DNA of 64,000 bases from Elusimicrobia bacterium GWB2_63_16 (GCA_001799715.1 MGTZ01000020.1:1-64000); one strand, 5' to 3'; positions 1 to 8,541 are shown, counted from the stretch's first letter. Numbers and translations are program-made. Notes: generated by a model from the letters alone, not told the origin.

Positions 1-30
1 CAGGAGCTGATCCCAGCCGCAAAAAAAGAA

Positions 31-63
31 ACGCCCGGCCAGAACCGGGCGTTTTCTTTTTTT
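31..63. terminator. Rho-independent terminator, probably bidirectional
   Basis: A perfect 8-bp stem ACGCCCGG / CCGGGCGT with a 6-base loop is followed by a T-rich run on the plus strand and preceded by an A-rich run, so it can act in both directions. It lies just past the stop codon of the leftward GH57 gene and probably ends that transcript and one entering from the left edge. Confidence 0.85.
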
Positions 64-76
64 GTCTATGTCCCGC

Positions 77-2521
77 TCAGTTCTGGGCGGCCAGCGCTTC
101 GAGCCGGCTGTTGAACCTTTCTATTATTATCCCCGACAGAGAATACAGTTCCTTTACCGCCGCGGCCGCCTCCGGGGGGAGATGCTTCTTCTCCGCGGCC
201 GCGAACAGGTCCATCAGGTAGTTCTGCAGGTGGAAGGTCAGGTCATGGGCGCCCAGGTCCCTGGCCGCCTTCATCAGGCTCAGCAGGGGGGCCAGCGCGG
301 CCTCGTCCTGGGCGGCCAGCGCCGCCGCGCCTACCCGGTTAGCCAGCGCCGCCGAAGCTTCTGGCGACGGGTCGAAGCCGGCCTCCAGGCCGGCGTCCTT
401 CAGGCGTCCGGCCAGGTGGGCCAGTTTGTCTATATCGCCGGGGGCGGCGGAGCGCAGGGCCCGGGTGAACACCACCTCGGCCGCCTGCCTGGCGTAGGCC
501 GCGGCCTGCGAGCGCAGCGGGGCCCAGGAAGAGGAAGTGCGGCCCGGCAGGCGGGACAGCAGGTAGAGGTAATCCTCGAGGATCTTGAAGATGGAGCCGG
601 CGTGGCTGTGCCGCGCGGCGTCGGCCAGGATCCAGGCGTAGAGGGTTTTCTCGTCCCAGGAGAAATCGTCGAAAGAGACCCGCGCGAAGCCGGGCTCTTT
701 CTCCAGGGCCGCGCGCATGTCCTCGGGGGAGGGGGAGGCGAAGAGCTCCTTCATGCGGGCGGTGGCCGAGGGCCGGGTAAAAAACATCGTCGGGAACTCG
801 GCGCCGCGGCGCAGGTAGCAGAAGGCCAGCGGGGAGTCGCCGTCGGGCCCGGGGGCGGCCACTTCGCCGCGCAGGTACAGCACGCCGTCGCGGCTCATGC
901 GTTCGTGCACGGTGACGGCCTCGAGCGAACCGGTCTCCTCCACGCCCAGCATCGCGTCGGCGATGATCAGCGCGGCCGCCTTCTGGCGCGCCAGGGCGTT
1001 CTCGCCTAGCAGCTCGCCGTAGATCTTCAGGCCGTCGCCGGCGTCCTGGAAATTGGAATGGGCCAGCTCCAGCAGCGACAGGAAAGGGCGGTCGGCGTTC
1101 TCGAAGCCCAGGTCGCGCAGCGTCTCGGCCACGCGGGCGGCATAGCGCAGGTTCTGCACGGCCTCTATGCGCGAGATGTCGGCGAAGAACCAGCCGCAGC
1201 TGGTGAACATGAACATCGCGTGCTTCTGCATCTCCAGCAGCTCCAGCGCGCGGGCCCGCTCGGCCTTGTTGAGCTCCCGCGAGGCGTGCTTTTGGAAAAA
1301 GGCCGCGGCGGCCTCCGGCGAGCGGTCCAGCAGCAGGCCGGCGTAAGCGTTGCGGGCCTCCCAGGGGGCGCGGAAGAACTTGGAGGCTTCGGAGGCGTAG
1401 ACGCCGGCGGCGGCGTCGCGCAGCGCGTTGAGCGCGGCCCTGAAAGGCAGGCGCCAGTTGAGGGAGCCGCCTTCGCCGCCGCAGTCGCAGCCGCCCTTCC
1501 AGCGGCGCACGCCGTGGGCGCAGCTCCAGGCCGTCCCTTCGCCGTCGGGGCCGGTCTTGATCATCACCTCGTCCGCGGGCGGGTTGCCTCGCAGGTATTC
1601 GCCGAAATTAACCACGCGGATGCCCCGGTTCCTGAGCTCGTGCAGGAAGGCGTGGGCCAGCGTCATGTCCGAGAACTTGTGATGGTGGCCGAAGGTCTCG
1701 CCGTCCACGGCCATACTGACGAGCTGCGGCCCCGCCTTGTTGGGCTTGAAGCAGGCCTCCACCCGGTCGGCGAAAACGCCGGAATCGCGCGTGAGGCCCT
1801 CGAAGGCGGCAGCTTTGGACAGCGGGCCGTCGTAGAAGAAGATTGCGATGGAACGGTCTTTGGCCGCGCCGGGTTGGGCGTCGCGCCACAGGTAGGGGCG
1901 CGTGGTGTCCAGGTCGCCGCGTGAGGCGTCGACCCACTCGCCGCCGGCGGGCCGCACCTTGTCGGCCTGGTAGGGTGAGAGGATCACGTACTTCATGCCG
2001 AGGTCGACGAGCAGGCGCAGCGTATCGTCGGAGGCCGCCGTCTCGGGCAGCCACATCGCCTCGGGCTTGAAGCCGAAGCGGTGCTCGAAATCCTTGATGC
2101 CCCACAGCGCCTGCGTCAACTGGTCCTGGAAAGAGGCCAGCGGCATGATCATGTGGTTGTAGCCCTGCGCTATGGCGTTGGAATGGCCGGTGCGCTCGCG
2201 CGAGTCGCGGGCGGCCCGCACGATCCTGGCGTAGTAAAAGGGGTAGTTCTTCTCCAGCCAGCCGAACAGCGTGGGGCCGAAGTTGAAGTTCATGTGCAGA
2301 TAATTGTTGGTCAGCTCCAGCACCCGGCCCCGGGCGTCGTTGACGCGGGCGCAGGCGTTGGGCAGGTAGCATTCGCGGGCGATGCGGGAATTCCAGTCGT
2401 GGAAGGGCCAGGCGGAGGGCTGCGAGTCTATGCGGCCGGTCCAGGGATTCTCGCGGGGAGGCTGGTAGAAATGGGCGTGCAGCGCGAAGTATTTTTCGTG
2501 TTTCCCGTGGGGCTTATCCAT
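77..2521 (-). CDS. GH57-family glycoside hydrolase (DUF3536 type)
   Basis: An 814-residue protein of glycoside hydrolase family 57, which acts on alpha-glucans (amylase, 4-alpha-glucanotransferase or branching-type reactions). The N-terminal HAHFYQPPRENPW is the GH57 region-1 signature, MWLPE near residue 157 fits the conserved region holding a glutamate, and AVDGETFGHHHKF fits the DGE/FGHH region. The C-terminal half, about residues 330-814, is helical and matches the layout of DUF3536-type GH57 proteins. There is no signal peptide, so it should be cytoplasmic and work on glycogen or imported maltodextrin. The start ATG is the only sensible one: no Shine-Dalgarno site precedes it, but TATAAT lies exactly 6 bases upstream. 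The precise reaction cannot be read from sequence. A secreted pullulanase at 49.5 kb is a plausible functional partner. Confidence 0.9.
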   Translation of the reverse strand: MDKPHGKHEKYFALHAHFYQPPRENPWTGRIDSQPSAWPFHDWNSRIARECYLPNACARVNDARGRVLELTNNYLHMNFNFGPTLFGWLEKNYPFYYARIVRAARDSRERTGHSNAIAQGYNHMIMPLASFQDQLTQALWGIKDFEHRFGFKPEAMWLPETAASDDTLRLLVDLGMKYVILSPYQADKVRPAGGEWVDASRGDLDTTRPYLWRDAQPGAAKDRSIAIFFYDGPLSKAAAFEGLTRDSGVFADRVEACFKPNKAGPQLVSMAVDGETFGHHHKFSDMTLAHAFLHELRNRGIRVVNFGEYLRGNPPADEVMIKTGPDGEGTAWSCAHGVRRWKGGCDCGGEGGSLNWRLPFRAALNALRDAAAGVYASEASKFFRAPWEARNAYAGLLLDRSPEAAAAFFQKHASRELNKAERARALELLEMQKHAMFMFTSCGWFFADISRIEAVQNLRYAARVAETLRDLGFENADRPFLSLLELAHSNFQDAGDGLKIYGELLGENALARQKAAALIIADAMLGVEETGSLEAVTVHERMSRDGVLYLRGEVAAPGPDGDSPLAFCYLRRGAEFPTMFFTRPSATARMKELFASPSPEDMRAALEKEPGFARVSFDDFSWDEKTLYAWILADAARHSHAGSIFKILEDYLYLLSRLPGRTSSSWAPLRSQAAAYARQAAEVVFTRALRSAAPGDIDKLAHLAGRLKDAGLEAGFDPSPEASAALANRVGAAALAAQDEAALAPLLSLMKAARDLGAHDLTFHLQNYLMDLFAAAEKKHLPPEAAAAVKELYSLSGIIIERFNSRLEALAAQN

Positions 2522-2527
2522 TGATAA

Positions 2528-2533
2528 ATTATA
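2528..2533 (-). promoter_or_regulatory. -10 box of a predicted leaderless promoter (GH57 gene)
   Basis: TATAAT on the minus strand is separated from the ATG by exactly six bases, which would put the transcription start on the A of the start codon. No ribosome binding site is visible and the -35 region is poor. Confidence 0.6.
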
Positions 2534-2576
2534 GTAAAGTGAAGCCGGTTCTAGAAGCGCAAAAGCCAGCCGCCGC

Positions 2577-3320
2577 TCAGGCGGCCGCGGCGAGCAGCAG
2601 CCTGGTCAGGGCCTCGTCGCAGGCCTCGGCGCCGCCGTAGCGCAGCGGGCCCAGGGGGCGGCCGGCCAGCAGGGCGGCCAGGCAGGCGCTGCCGGCGGCC
2701 GTGAAGGAGCGCGCGGCAACCTCGCCCAGCAGCTTGCGGAAATTCGCCTCGGAGGAGGGGGAAAGTTCCTTGCCCAGCGGAGAGAAATCCAGGTCTTCCG
2801 GCCTGAGCCGCAGGCGCAGCGGTCCCGGCCCGCCGATGATGTCGGCCAGCAAACGGGTTTCGCTCTCCGGGGCCGGGGACGGCGGCAGCGGGCGGCCGGC
2901 CAGCGCGTATAATCTTGAGAACAGCCCCGCCTTGAGGGCGGACAGGGTGGCTGGCTCGACAGGGCCCTCGTAGACCGCCGCCGCGATGACGGTCACCGAG
3001 GCGTAGGGAATGAAGAGGCGGCTGCCGGCCGCCGAGGCGTAAAAACCGTCGTCGGCGATCTCTATCTTTTCGGGGAATACGGCGGGAGGGAAAACCGGCA
3101 GGCCGGCCTCGGCCGCTATAATAACCGGAAAGCCGGCCGCCGCGGCGGCCTCGGCCAGCGCCCGGGCGTCGGCCAGCGGCAGGCGCCTGCCGAGGAAACC
3201 GGGGTTCGCGCGCAGGAAGGTTGCGGTTTCGTCCGCCGGCTTGCCGGCGGCGGTCAGCACCGGGGCGGCAGCCAGCGTGGGGGCCTGGATGGCCCTGAGG
3301 GCGACGGCGTACAGGCTCAC
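2577..3320 (-). CDS. Conserved hypothetical protein, coupled to cyuA
   Basis: A 247-residue Ala/Leu-rich protein starting with GTG, whose first four bases GTGA overlap the TGA of the cyuA gene, so it should be translationally coupled. The ORF track shows it only as the tail of a 655-residue ORF whose N-terminal half is an antisense-like shadow frame running through cyuA; the coupled GTG is the credible start. The sequence has an alpha/beta look: about residues 30-75 resemble a small domain that scores a residue range and a FPVIIAAEAG strand, followed by a beta segment with IPYASVTVIAAAVY. This pattern is reminiscent of uncharacterised bacterial proteins of unknown role. I do not recognise the family and assign no function. 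No signal peptide or membrane span is seen. Confidence 0.7.
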   Translation of the reverse strand: MSLYAVALRAIQAPTLAAAPVLTAAGKPADETATFLRANPGFLGRRLPLADARALAEAAAAAGFPVIIAAEAGLPVFPPAVFPEKIEIADDGFYASAAGSRLFIPYASVTVIAAAVYEGPVEPATLSALKAGLFSRLYALAGRPLPPSPAPESETRLLADIIGGPGPLRLRLRPEDLDFSPLGKELSPSSEANFRKLLGEVAARSFTAAGSACLAALLAGRPLGPLRYGGAEACDEALTRLLLAAAA

Positions 3321-4597
3321 GGCCGCTTGCGGGACATGATGTCGAGGATGATGCTGTCCACTTTCTCCATGCCCAGGCTGGAGATGCGCGAGATGTTCTT
3401 GATCGTTGCCTCGGCGCAGTTCCCGACGAAGCCTTCCGCGTCGGTGATGCCCTCGCCGTTGGAGGCCATCCAGGCGGCGCGGATGGCGGAGTCGGCCGAG
3501 GAGGCCACCTTGAGGGCGCAGCCGCTCTTGGCGCCGTCGCAGATCATGCCGCCGATGTCGCTGATCACCGTGTTGACGGCCAGCGCGGTCTTTTTGGCGT
3601 CTGCTCCGGAGCGCTGCCAGACTATGGCCACGGAGGCGCCCACGCCGGCGGCCACCGCGCAGCCGCAGATGGGCGCGAGCTCGCCGGTGAAGACCTTGAT
3701 ATAGGAATTTACCAGGTGGGACAGCGCTATGCTCCTGAGGATACGTTTTTCCGGCACGCCGAAGGCCTTGCCCACCAGCCAGGGCACCAGCACGGCCACC
3801 ACGCCCTGATTGCCGGACTCGCCGCTGGACATGACAGGAACGGACAAGCCGGCCATGCGCGCGTCGGCCGCGGCGGCGGCGGTGATCTTGGCGTCGGAGA
3901 GGATGTCGCGCTTGAGGTAGCCTTTCTTGATAAGGTCCTCTATGTAGTAGCCGACCTTCCTGAGTTTGAGCCCCTCGCGGGAGGCCGCGAGGTTCATGTC
4001 CACGCCGCGCCGTATATAGGTCAGCTCGGCGGGCTTGATCTTCTCTACGGCGCGGAACAGGTCGCGGAAAGTCGCTTTGCGCAGGGCCTGTTTGTAGGGC
4101 AGGGCGGCCTTTTTGCCGGGGCCGCCGGTTTTGATTATCGTGCGGCCGTTGAGTTTGAGCAGCGAGACCCGGTTGTGGCTGCCTTCGAGCACGCAAAGGG
4201 CCTTGTCCCGGCCGGCCGCCACCTCGGCGGCTATGTAGATGCCGCGTTTCTTGTAATCCACTTTTATGCCGGCCTTGCCGCTCTTGAGGAGGGCGGAAGC
4301 CTCCTTGAGCCGCGCCGGGGGGAGGCCTTTGAAGAGCTCCGCGCCGAGTTCGGGCTTGCGCGCCACGGCTCCTACGGCCGCGGCGAGCAAGTTGCCTTTC
4401 TGGCCGCTGGTGTTGGGGATGGCCACGGCCAGGCCGTTCTTGTAGGTGCCGGGGTCGGTGCGGACCAGCACCGAGGTGGTTTTGCCTTTCAGCAGCTTGC
4501 CGGCGGTGGCGGCGGCGAAAGCGACCGCTACGGGTTCGGTACACCCCATGGCGGGATACACTTCGTGTTTAAGGACTTCGGAAAGTAAATTTTTCAT
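3317..4597 (-). CDS. cyuA: L-cysteine desulfidase / UPF0597 family (CyuA/YhaM-like)
   Basis: A 426-residue member of the UPF0597 (serine dehydratase alpha-chain-like) family, whose characterised members are oxygen-sensitive Fe-S enzymes that break L-cysteine into pyruvate, ammonia and sulfide. The N-terminus carries the diagnostic MGCTEPVAVAFA, and further cysteines expected to hold the cluster occur in APICGCAVA and MICDGAKSGCALK. The length matches the family. The ORF in the track extends 68 codons further upstream, but that extension reads through a palindromic repeat; the ATG at MKNLLSEVL is the family start and has a weak purine-rich site (AAAGAGACGAG) before it. The gene overlaps a downstream unknown ORF by GTGA. 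The repeat lies in its leader, so it may influence expression. Cysteine breakdown rather than serine dehydration is inferred from family membership. Confidence 0.88.
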   Translation of the reverse strand: MKNLLSEVLKHEVYPAMGCTEPVAVAFAAATAGKLLKGKTTSVLVRTDPGTYKNGLAVAIPNTSGQKGNLLAAAVGAVARKPELGAELFKGLPPARLKEASALLKSGKAGIKVDYKKRGIYIAAEVAAGRDKALCVLEGSHNRVSLLKLNGRTIIKTGGPGKKAALPYKQALRKATFRDLFRAVEKIKPAELTYIRRGVDMNLAASREGLKLRKVGYYIEDLIKKGYLKRDILSDAKITAAAAADARMAGLSVPVMSSGESGNQGVVAVLVPWLVGKAFGVPEKRILRSIALSHLVNSYIKVFTGELAPICGCAVAAGVGASVAIVWQRSGADAKKTALAVNTVISDIGGMICDGAKSGCALKVASSADSAIRAAWMASNGEGITDAEGFVGNCAEATIKNISRISSLGMEKVDSIILDIMSRKRP

Positions 4598-4620
4598 AGT
4601 AGTGCTCGTCTCTTTATCGT

Positions 4621-4767
4621 GCCGACGGGGGCATGCCCTCTCCGGGTACGCCGGGCCACACCGTGGCCCGGCTCTTTCACACTGCGGTGTCGCTTCGCTC
4701 CACCCGGGCTCGGCGCTGCGCAAGCCTCGCCCTCGCGAGGCCCCTGCGAGGGCATACCCCCGCCGGC
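4621..4767 (+). repeat. Dispersed palindromic repeat, copy A
   Basis: A 147-bp element bounded by 20-bp inverted arms (GCCGACGGGGGCATGCCCTC and its near-complement) with two mismatches. Inside it are two smaller hairpins: GGGCCAC-ACC-GTGGCCC and GCCTCGC-CCTC-GCGAGGC. The core CTCGGCGCTGCGCAAGCCTCG recurs almost unchanged in copies B and C near 24.1-24.3 kb. It lies upstream of cyuA, in its presumed leader or promoter region. Confidence 0.85.
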
Positions 4768-4826
4768 GCTTAGTGACTTGAGGCGATATTGAAATCTGCA
4801 CCCGGGTCCGTGGTCGTGCGTGCCCT

Positions 4827-4852
4827 GTTTTAGGGATACACCTCGCTAAAAC
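4827..4852. repeat. Small AT-rich inverted repeat between cyuA and the MFS gene
   Basis: GTTTTAG and CTAAAAC form a perfect 7-bp inverted repeat with a 12-base spacer, just past the stop of the iron operon's MFS gene. There is no T-tract, so it could be a weak terminator for the iron operon or an operator in front of cyuA. The sequence does not decide between these. Confidence 0.4.
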
Positions 4853-4870
4853 AATACTAGATTACAATTT

Positions 4871-6067
4871 TTAGAAGGAGAATTTCCTGCTCCTCGTCCA
4901 GAGGAGGAGGGCGGCGGCGGAGAGCATTGCGCCGGCCGCGCCGGCCACGAAGGGGGCGGCGGGGGAGACCCGGTCCCAGAGGAAGCCGGCGGCGGCGCTG
5001 GAGGCGAAGGTGAGGAAGCCGAGCGTGCCCTGGAAGTAGCCCATGGCCGAGGCCCTGTTCTCGTCGGCGCTCAGATGCGAAACTACCGCTTTGGCTATGC
5101 CCTCGCTGAAGGCGCCGTAGAAACCGTACAGGGCGAACAGCAGCCAGACCTGCCACGGCCTGTCGGCCAGCGCGAAGCCCAGGTAGACGGCCGCGAAGAC
5201 GGCCAGGCCGAAGGTCATGGTCTTAAGTTTCCCCAGCCGGTCAGAGAGCCAGCCGGCCGGGGAGGCCAGCGCGGCGTAGACCAGATTATAGCCGGTATAG
5301 GCCAGGATGACGTGCGTGAGCGTGAACCCCATGGTCTTGGCCTTCATTATGAGGAAGACGTCGCTGGAATTGCCCAGCGCGAAGAGCGCGTAGATGGCGA
5401 GAAAGGCCTTGAAGTCTGCGGACATCGGCGCGGCCGGCGGGGCGCCCGCTCCGGCCGGGCGCGCGGCGGCCGCTTCCTTCACAAAATAGACCAGCACGCC
5501 GACGCCCAGCAGGGCGGGAACGAAAGCCGCCATGAAGATGAACCTGTAGTCAGGTTTTTCGGCGCCGAGGAAATGTATCAGGGCCAGCGCGGCCAGCGGG
5601 CCCAGTGCCGCGCCCAGGGTGTCCATCGCGCGGTGGAAGCCGAAGGCCTTGCCCCAGTGGGCCCTGTCCACCGAACCGGCTATCAGCGCGTCGCGAGCCG
5701 AGGTGCGCAGGCCCTTGCCGACGCGGTCGACGAAGCGCGAGAACAGCACGAACTGCCAGCCGCCCGCCAGGGCGAGCAGCGGCTTGGACACGGCCGAAAG
5801 GGAGTAGCCGGCGACGACAAAAGGTTTGCGCGCGCCATACCTGTCGGACAGGCGGCCGCCTATGATCTTGACGAAACTGGCCGTGGCCTCGGCCACGCCC
5901 TCTATGAGGCCCACCACCTGCATCGGCGCGCCGAGCACGGAGGTCAGGAAGACCGGCACGATGGGGTAGAGCATCTCGCTGGAGATGTCGGTGAGGCCGC
6001 TCACCACTCCCAGCAGGGTTACGTTGCGGGTCAGGCCCGCCCTCATGTCGCGAAAGAAGTTCTTCAT
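4871..6067 (-). CDS. MFS permease in the Feo operon
   Basis: A 398-residue major facilitator with about 12 hydrophobic segments. GGRLSDRYGARKP is the typical loop 2-3 motif and DRVGKGLRTSARDALIAGS matches a subfamily of bacterial MFS proteins often annotated as of unknown specificity. The ATG at MKNFFRDM overlaps the feoB stop as ATGA, so it is the third cistron of the dtxR-feoAB operon; the longer ORF in the track reads into feoB in another frame. Its place suggests a role in metal or metal-chelate traffic, possibly efflux, but the substrate cannot be told from sequence. Confidence 0.88.
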   Translation of the reverse strand: MKNFFRDMRAGLTRNVTLLGVVSGLTDISSEMLYPIVPVFLTSVLGAPMQVVGLIEGVAEATASFVKIIGGRLSDRYGARKPFVVAGYSLSAVSKPLLALAGGWQFVLFSRFVDRVGKGLRTSARDALIAGSVDRAHWGKAFGFHRAMDTLGAALGPLAALALIHFLGAEKPDYRFIFMAAFVPALLGVGVLVYFVKEAAAARPAGAGAPPAAPMSADFKAFLAIYALFALGNSSDVFLIMKAKTMGFTLTHVILAYTGYNLVYAALASPAGWLSDRLGKLKTMTFGLAVFAAVYLGFALADRPWQVWLLFALYGFYGAFSEGIAKAVVSHLSADENRASAMGYFQGTLGFLTFASSAAAGFLWDRVSPAAPFVAGAAGAMLSAAALLLWTRSRKFSF

Positions 6068-8031
6068 AGGAATTTTACCGCCAGGTTCAGGCCCGAGGCG
6101 AAGACCAGGGCGGCGGCCAGGTTCATCGCTATGACCTTGGCGGCGTTCTTTAAGCCGAGCTCGCGCACGGTGACCATGCAGCTGGCCATGCAGGGCAGGT
6201 AGAGGGACAGGAAGACGCTGGCCACCACTATGGAGGCGGGCGGCAGGCCGAAGGGTACCAGCATGGCTATCGAGACGTCCTTGCGCAGGAAGCCCAGCGT
6301 CATCACCGAGACGGTCTCCGCGGGCAGGCCAAGCAGGCCGGTGACGGCCGGCTTGAAGAATTCGGAGATGCCGGCCAGCAGGCCGCTGACGTCGAGCAGC
6401 GCCACCAGCAGCACGCCGACTATGATCATCGGCACGGCCTCGAACAGGAAATCCTTGACGCGGAAGTACAGCTTGCGGGCCAGCATGGGGCAGCACGGGG
6501 CCTGGTAGGGGGGGATCTCCAGGAACAGCTCCGGCGTCTCGCCTTTGAGCAGGCGGCTGAGCAGCAGCGAGCTTACGATGCCCGCCGCGGCTATGGCGCC
6601 GAAGACGGCCAGCGTGTACTTGATGTGGAAGGGGGCCAGCAGGCTCAGTATCATCGCGGTCTGCGGCATGCAGGGCGCCAGGCCCAGGGTCAGCGCGGTG
6701 GCTATCACGCGCTCGCGCGGAGTTTCCAGTACGCGCGCGGCGAGTATGGCCGGCACCTTGCAGCCCATGCCCAGCATCAGCGGTATAGTGCCGTAGCCGT
6801 GCAGGCCCAGGCGGTGCATGGAACTGTCGAGCATGACGGCCAGGCGCGGCAGGTAGCCGATGTCCTCGAGGAGGCCCAGCGCGGCGTAGAAGGAAACTAT
6901 ATAAGGCAGCACGGTGACGAACGGGATATAGAGGCCGGTGGTCAGCAAACCGAAGGATTCCATCGGCGCCGGGGTGGTGCCCAGCAGCAGCACCTTCAGG
7001 AAACCGCCGTCCTGCAGGCCGCCGAGGGCCGCCGTGACCAGCGGCATCCAGGCCGCCTGGAAAAGCGGGTCCAGCACGTGGCTTATCAGGCCCTCGCCGA
7101 CGAAGCGGATGAGCCAGAACACGGCGAGCATGACCGCGGCGGCGAAGGGCAGGCCGGTGCCGGGGCGCGAGGTGATGTCCTCGAGCTTCTCCAGCAGTGT
7201 CGCGTGTTTATGGGTGATCTTCTGGCATTCGGCCGAGATGCGGCCTATCAGTTTCCATTTCTCGTCGGGATCGGTGGGATGGCAGCCCGGCGCGGGCAGC
7301 CGGCCGGCGTTGAAATCCTCCACGGCGGTCTTGAGGCCGGAGAGGCCCTCGCCCGTGGTGGCCACGAAAGGCACCACGCGCACGCCGAGCTGGCGGCCGA
7401 GGGCCTCCGGATCTATCTCCACGCCCCGGCGGCGCGCGATATCCCATTTGTTCAGCAGAATGACCATCGGGGTGCAGAGGGAGGCCAGCTCCAGCGTGTA
7501 ATAGAGATTGCGTTCGAGGTTGGTGGCGTCCACTACGTCGAGGATGAGCGCCTTGTCGGGCTGGGCCAGGATCTCCCGGGCCACCTCCTCGGCCTTGTTG
7601 GTGGCTGCGTGGCTGTAGGCGCCGGGCACGTCCACCACGGAGAAGCGCTCGCCGGCGAGCACGGTATGCCCGGCGGTGTACTCCACGGTGGTGCCGGGGT
7701 AATTGGAAGAAATGACCTCCAGGCCGGTCAGGCGCGAGAAGACTACGCTCTTGCCGACATTGGGGTTGCCGGCCAGCAGCACGCGGCGGGACTTCACCTT
7801 TACCTCGATCTTGGCGGCCATGCCGCGGCCGAGCGCCACCCTGGTCCCCATCACCTCCACTACGACCGGCCCGCCGGAATTTTCGCCGGAACGTTTGGTG
7901 ATATGTCTGCCGGTATAGAGGCCCATGGCGCGCAGTTTGGCCTGGAAATCGGCGCCGCCGCCGACCTCGGCTATGTAGCCGGTCTCGTTCTCCCGCATGG
8001 CGGTCAGGGTGACAGGGGGGGAGGGTTTCAT
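6064..8031 (-). CDS. feoB: Ferrous iron transporter, FeoA-FeoB fusion
   Basis: A 655-residue inner-membrane Fe2+ transporter. Residues about 1-78 form a FeoA-like SH3 domain (LRAMGLYTGRHI, VEVMGTRVALGRGMA). A G domain follows with P-loop GNPNVGKSV, SSNYPGTTVE as switch I, DVPGAYS as G3 and NKWD as G4. The rest holds the two Gate segments of FeoB, including a conserved cysteine motif GMGCKVPAILAARVL. The fusion is compact compared with separate FeoA plus FeoB. The start has a strong GGGAGGAAAGC site located inside the preceding regulator gene and overlaps its stop (ATGA). GTP hydrolysis gates Fe2+ import. The upstream DtxR-type gene probably represses it when iron is plentiful. Confidence 0.96.
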   Translation of the reverse strand: MKPSPPVTLTAMRENETGYIAEVGGGADFQAKLRAMGLYTGRHITKRSGENSGGPVVVEVMGTRVALGRGMAAKIEVKVKSRRVLLAGNPNVGKSVVFSRLTGLEVISSNYPGTTVEYTAGHTVLAGERFSVVDVPGAYSHAATNKAEEVAREILAQPDKALILDVVDATNLERNLYYTLELASLCTPMVILLNKWDIARRRGVEIDPEALGRQLGVRVVPFVATTGEGLSGLKTAVEDFNAGRLPAPGCHPTDPDEKWKLIGRISAECQKITHKHATLLEKLEDITSRPGTGLPFAAAVMLAVFWLIRFVGEGLISHVLDPLFQAAWMPLVTAALGGLQDGGFLKVLLLGTTPAPMESFGLLTTGLYIPFVTVLPYIVSFYAALGLLEDIGYLPRLAVMLDSSMHRLGLHGYGTIPLMLGMGCKVPAILAARVLETPRERVIATALTLGLAPCMPQTAMILSLLAPFHIKYTLAVFGAIAAAGIVSSLLLSRLLKGETPELFLEIPPYQAPCCPMLARKLYFRVKDFLFEAVPMIIVGVLLVALLDVSGLLAGISEFFKPAVTGLLGLPAETVSVMTLGFLRKDVSIAMLVPFGLPPASIVVASVFLSLYLPCMASCMVTVRELGLKNAAKVIAMNLAAALVFASGLNLAVKFL

Positions 8032-8465
8032 GCTTTCCTCCCGGAGAGGGCCCGCTTGACGGCCTGCAGCGCCGCGCGGCGGGCCGGGGACTTGAGGAAC
8101 AGCGTCAGCGCGCCCACGCGCCGCAGGGCCTCTGGGCTGAGCGCGTGCTCGGCCTTGCAGGCGTCGCGTTCCGCCTGGGCGGCGGGCAGGTCCAGCACCT
8201 CTATGAAAAAATCCTTCAGGGTGGCGTGGCGGCCGGTGATCTCGGCGCCGGCCCGCAGGCCATCGGGGGAAAGGCGTATGGCCCCGTAGCGCTCCTGGCT
8301 GAGCAGGCCGCGCGCGGCCAGCGTCTTGACGGCGGAGTTGACCGAGGGTTTGGAGACTTTGAGCAGGCGGCTGATGTCGCAGGCCCGGGCGCTGCCGTCC
8401 CTGAGGCTGAGCGCGTAGGCGGCTTCGAGGTAGTCTTCCAGGCTGGGGGAGAGGGTTTTGTGCAT
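8028..8465 (-). CDS. DtxR/MntR-family metal-dependent repressor
   Basis: A 145-residue regulator with an N-terminal winged helix (LEDYLEAAYAL, then ISRLLKVSKPSVNSAVKTLAARGLL) and a dimerisation/metal-binding part with the family residues ERDACKAEHALSPE and GRHATLKDFF. It is short and lacks the SH3-like third domain, like MntR. It heads the feoAB-MFS operon and overlaps feoB by ATGA. An in-frame TAA lies just 5' of the ATG, which fixes the start; no Shine-Dalgarno site is visible. Two matching 16-bp sites sit between 3 and 37 bases before the ATG and are likely its autoregulatory operators. Iron rather than manganese as effector is inferred from the feoB linkage. Confidence 0.93.
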   Translation of the reverse strand: MHKTLSPSLEDYLEAAYALSLRDGSARACDISRLLKVSKPSVNSAVKTLAARGLLSQERYGAIRLSPDGLRAGAEITGRHATLKDFFIEVLDLPAAQAERDACKAEHALSPEALRRVGALTLFLKSPARRAALQAVKRALSGRKA

Positions 8466-8467
8466 AT

Positions 8468-8502
8468 GTTAGAGGGGCATAACAAAGTTAGTCCTCTCTA
8501 AC
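8468..8502. promoter_or_regulatory. Probable DtxR-type operator pair
   Basis: GTTAGTCCTCTCTAAC (8487-8502) is an inverted repeat, AGTTAG/CTAACT if extended by one base each side. The 8468-8483 site GTTAGAGGGGCATAAC matches the complement of the first, GTTAGAGAGGACTAAC, at 13 of 16 positions. Both lie directly in front of the regulator's ATG. Two neighbouring sites of this type before a dtxR-feo operon fit an autoregulated, metal-responsive operator. Confidence 0.65.
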
Positions 8503-8515
8503 TCTAGCAAAATAG

Positions 8516-8540
8516 AAGGCCCCGCGGCAAGCGGGGCAAG
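8516..8540 (-). terminator. Terminator after the 59-aa gene
   Basis: Read on the minus strand, GCCCCGC and GCGGGGC form a hairpin followed by CCTTCTATTTT. It lies 5-20 bases past the stop of the small membrane gene and would close the leftward rluE-dehydrogenase operon before the iron operon promoter. Confidence 0.6.
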
Positions 8541-8541
8541 G

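Noticed and set aside
4598-4801. N-terminal extension of the cyuA ORF
   Set aside because: These codons translate repeat copy A; the family start is at MKNLLSEVL.
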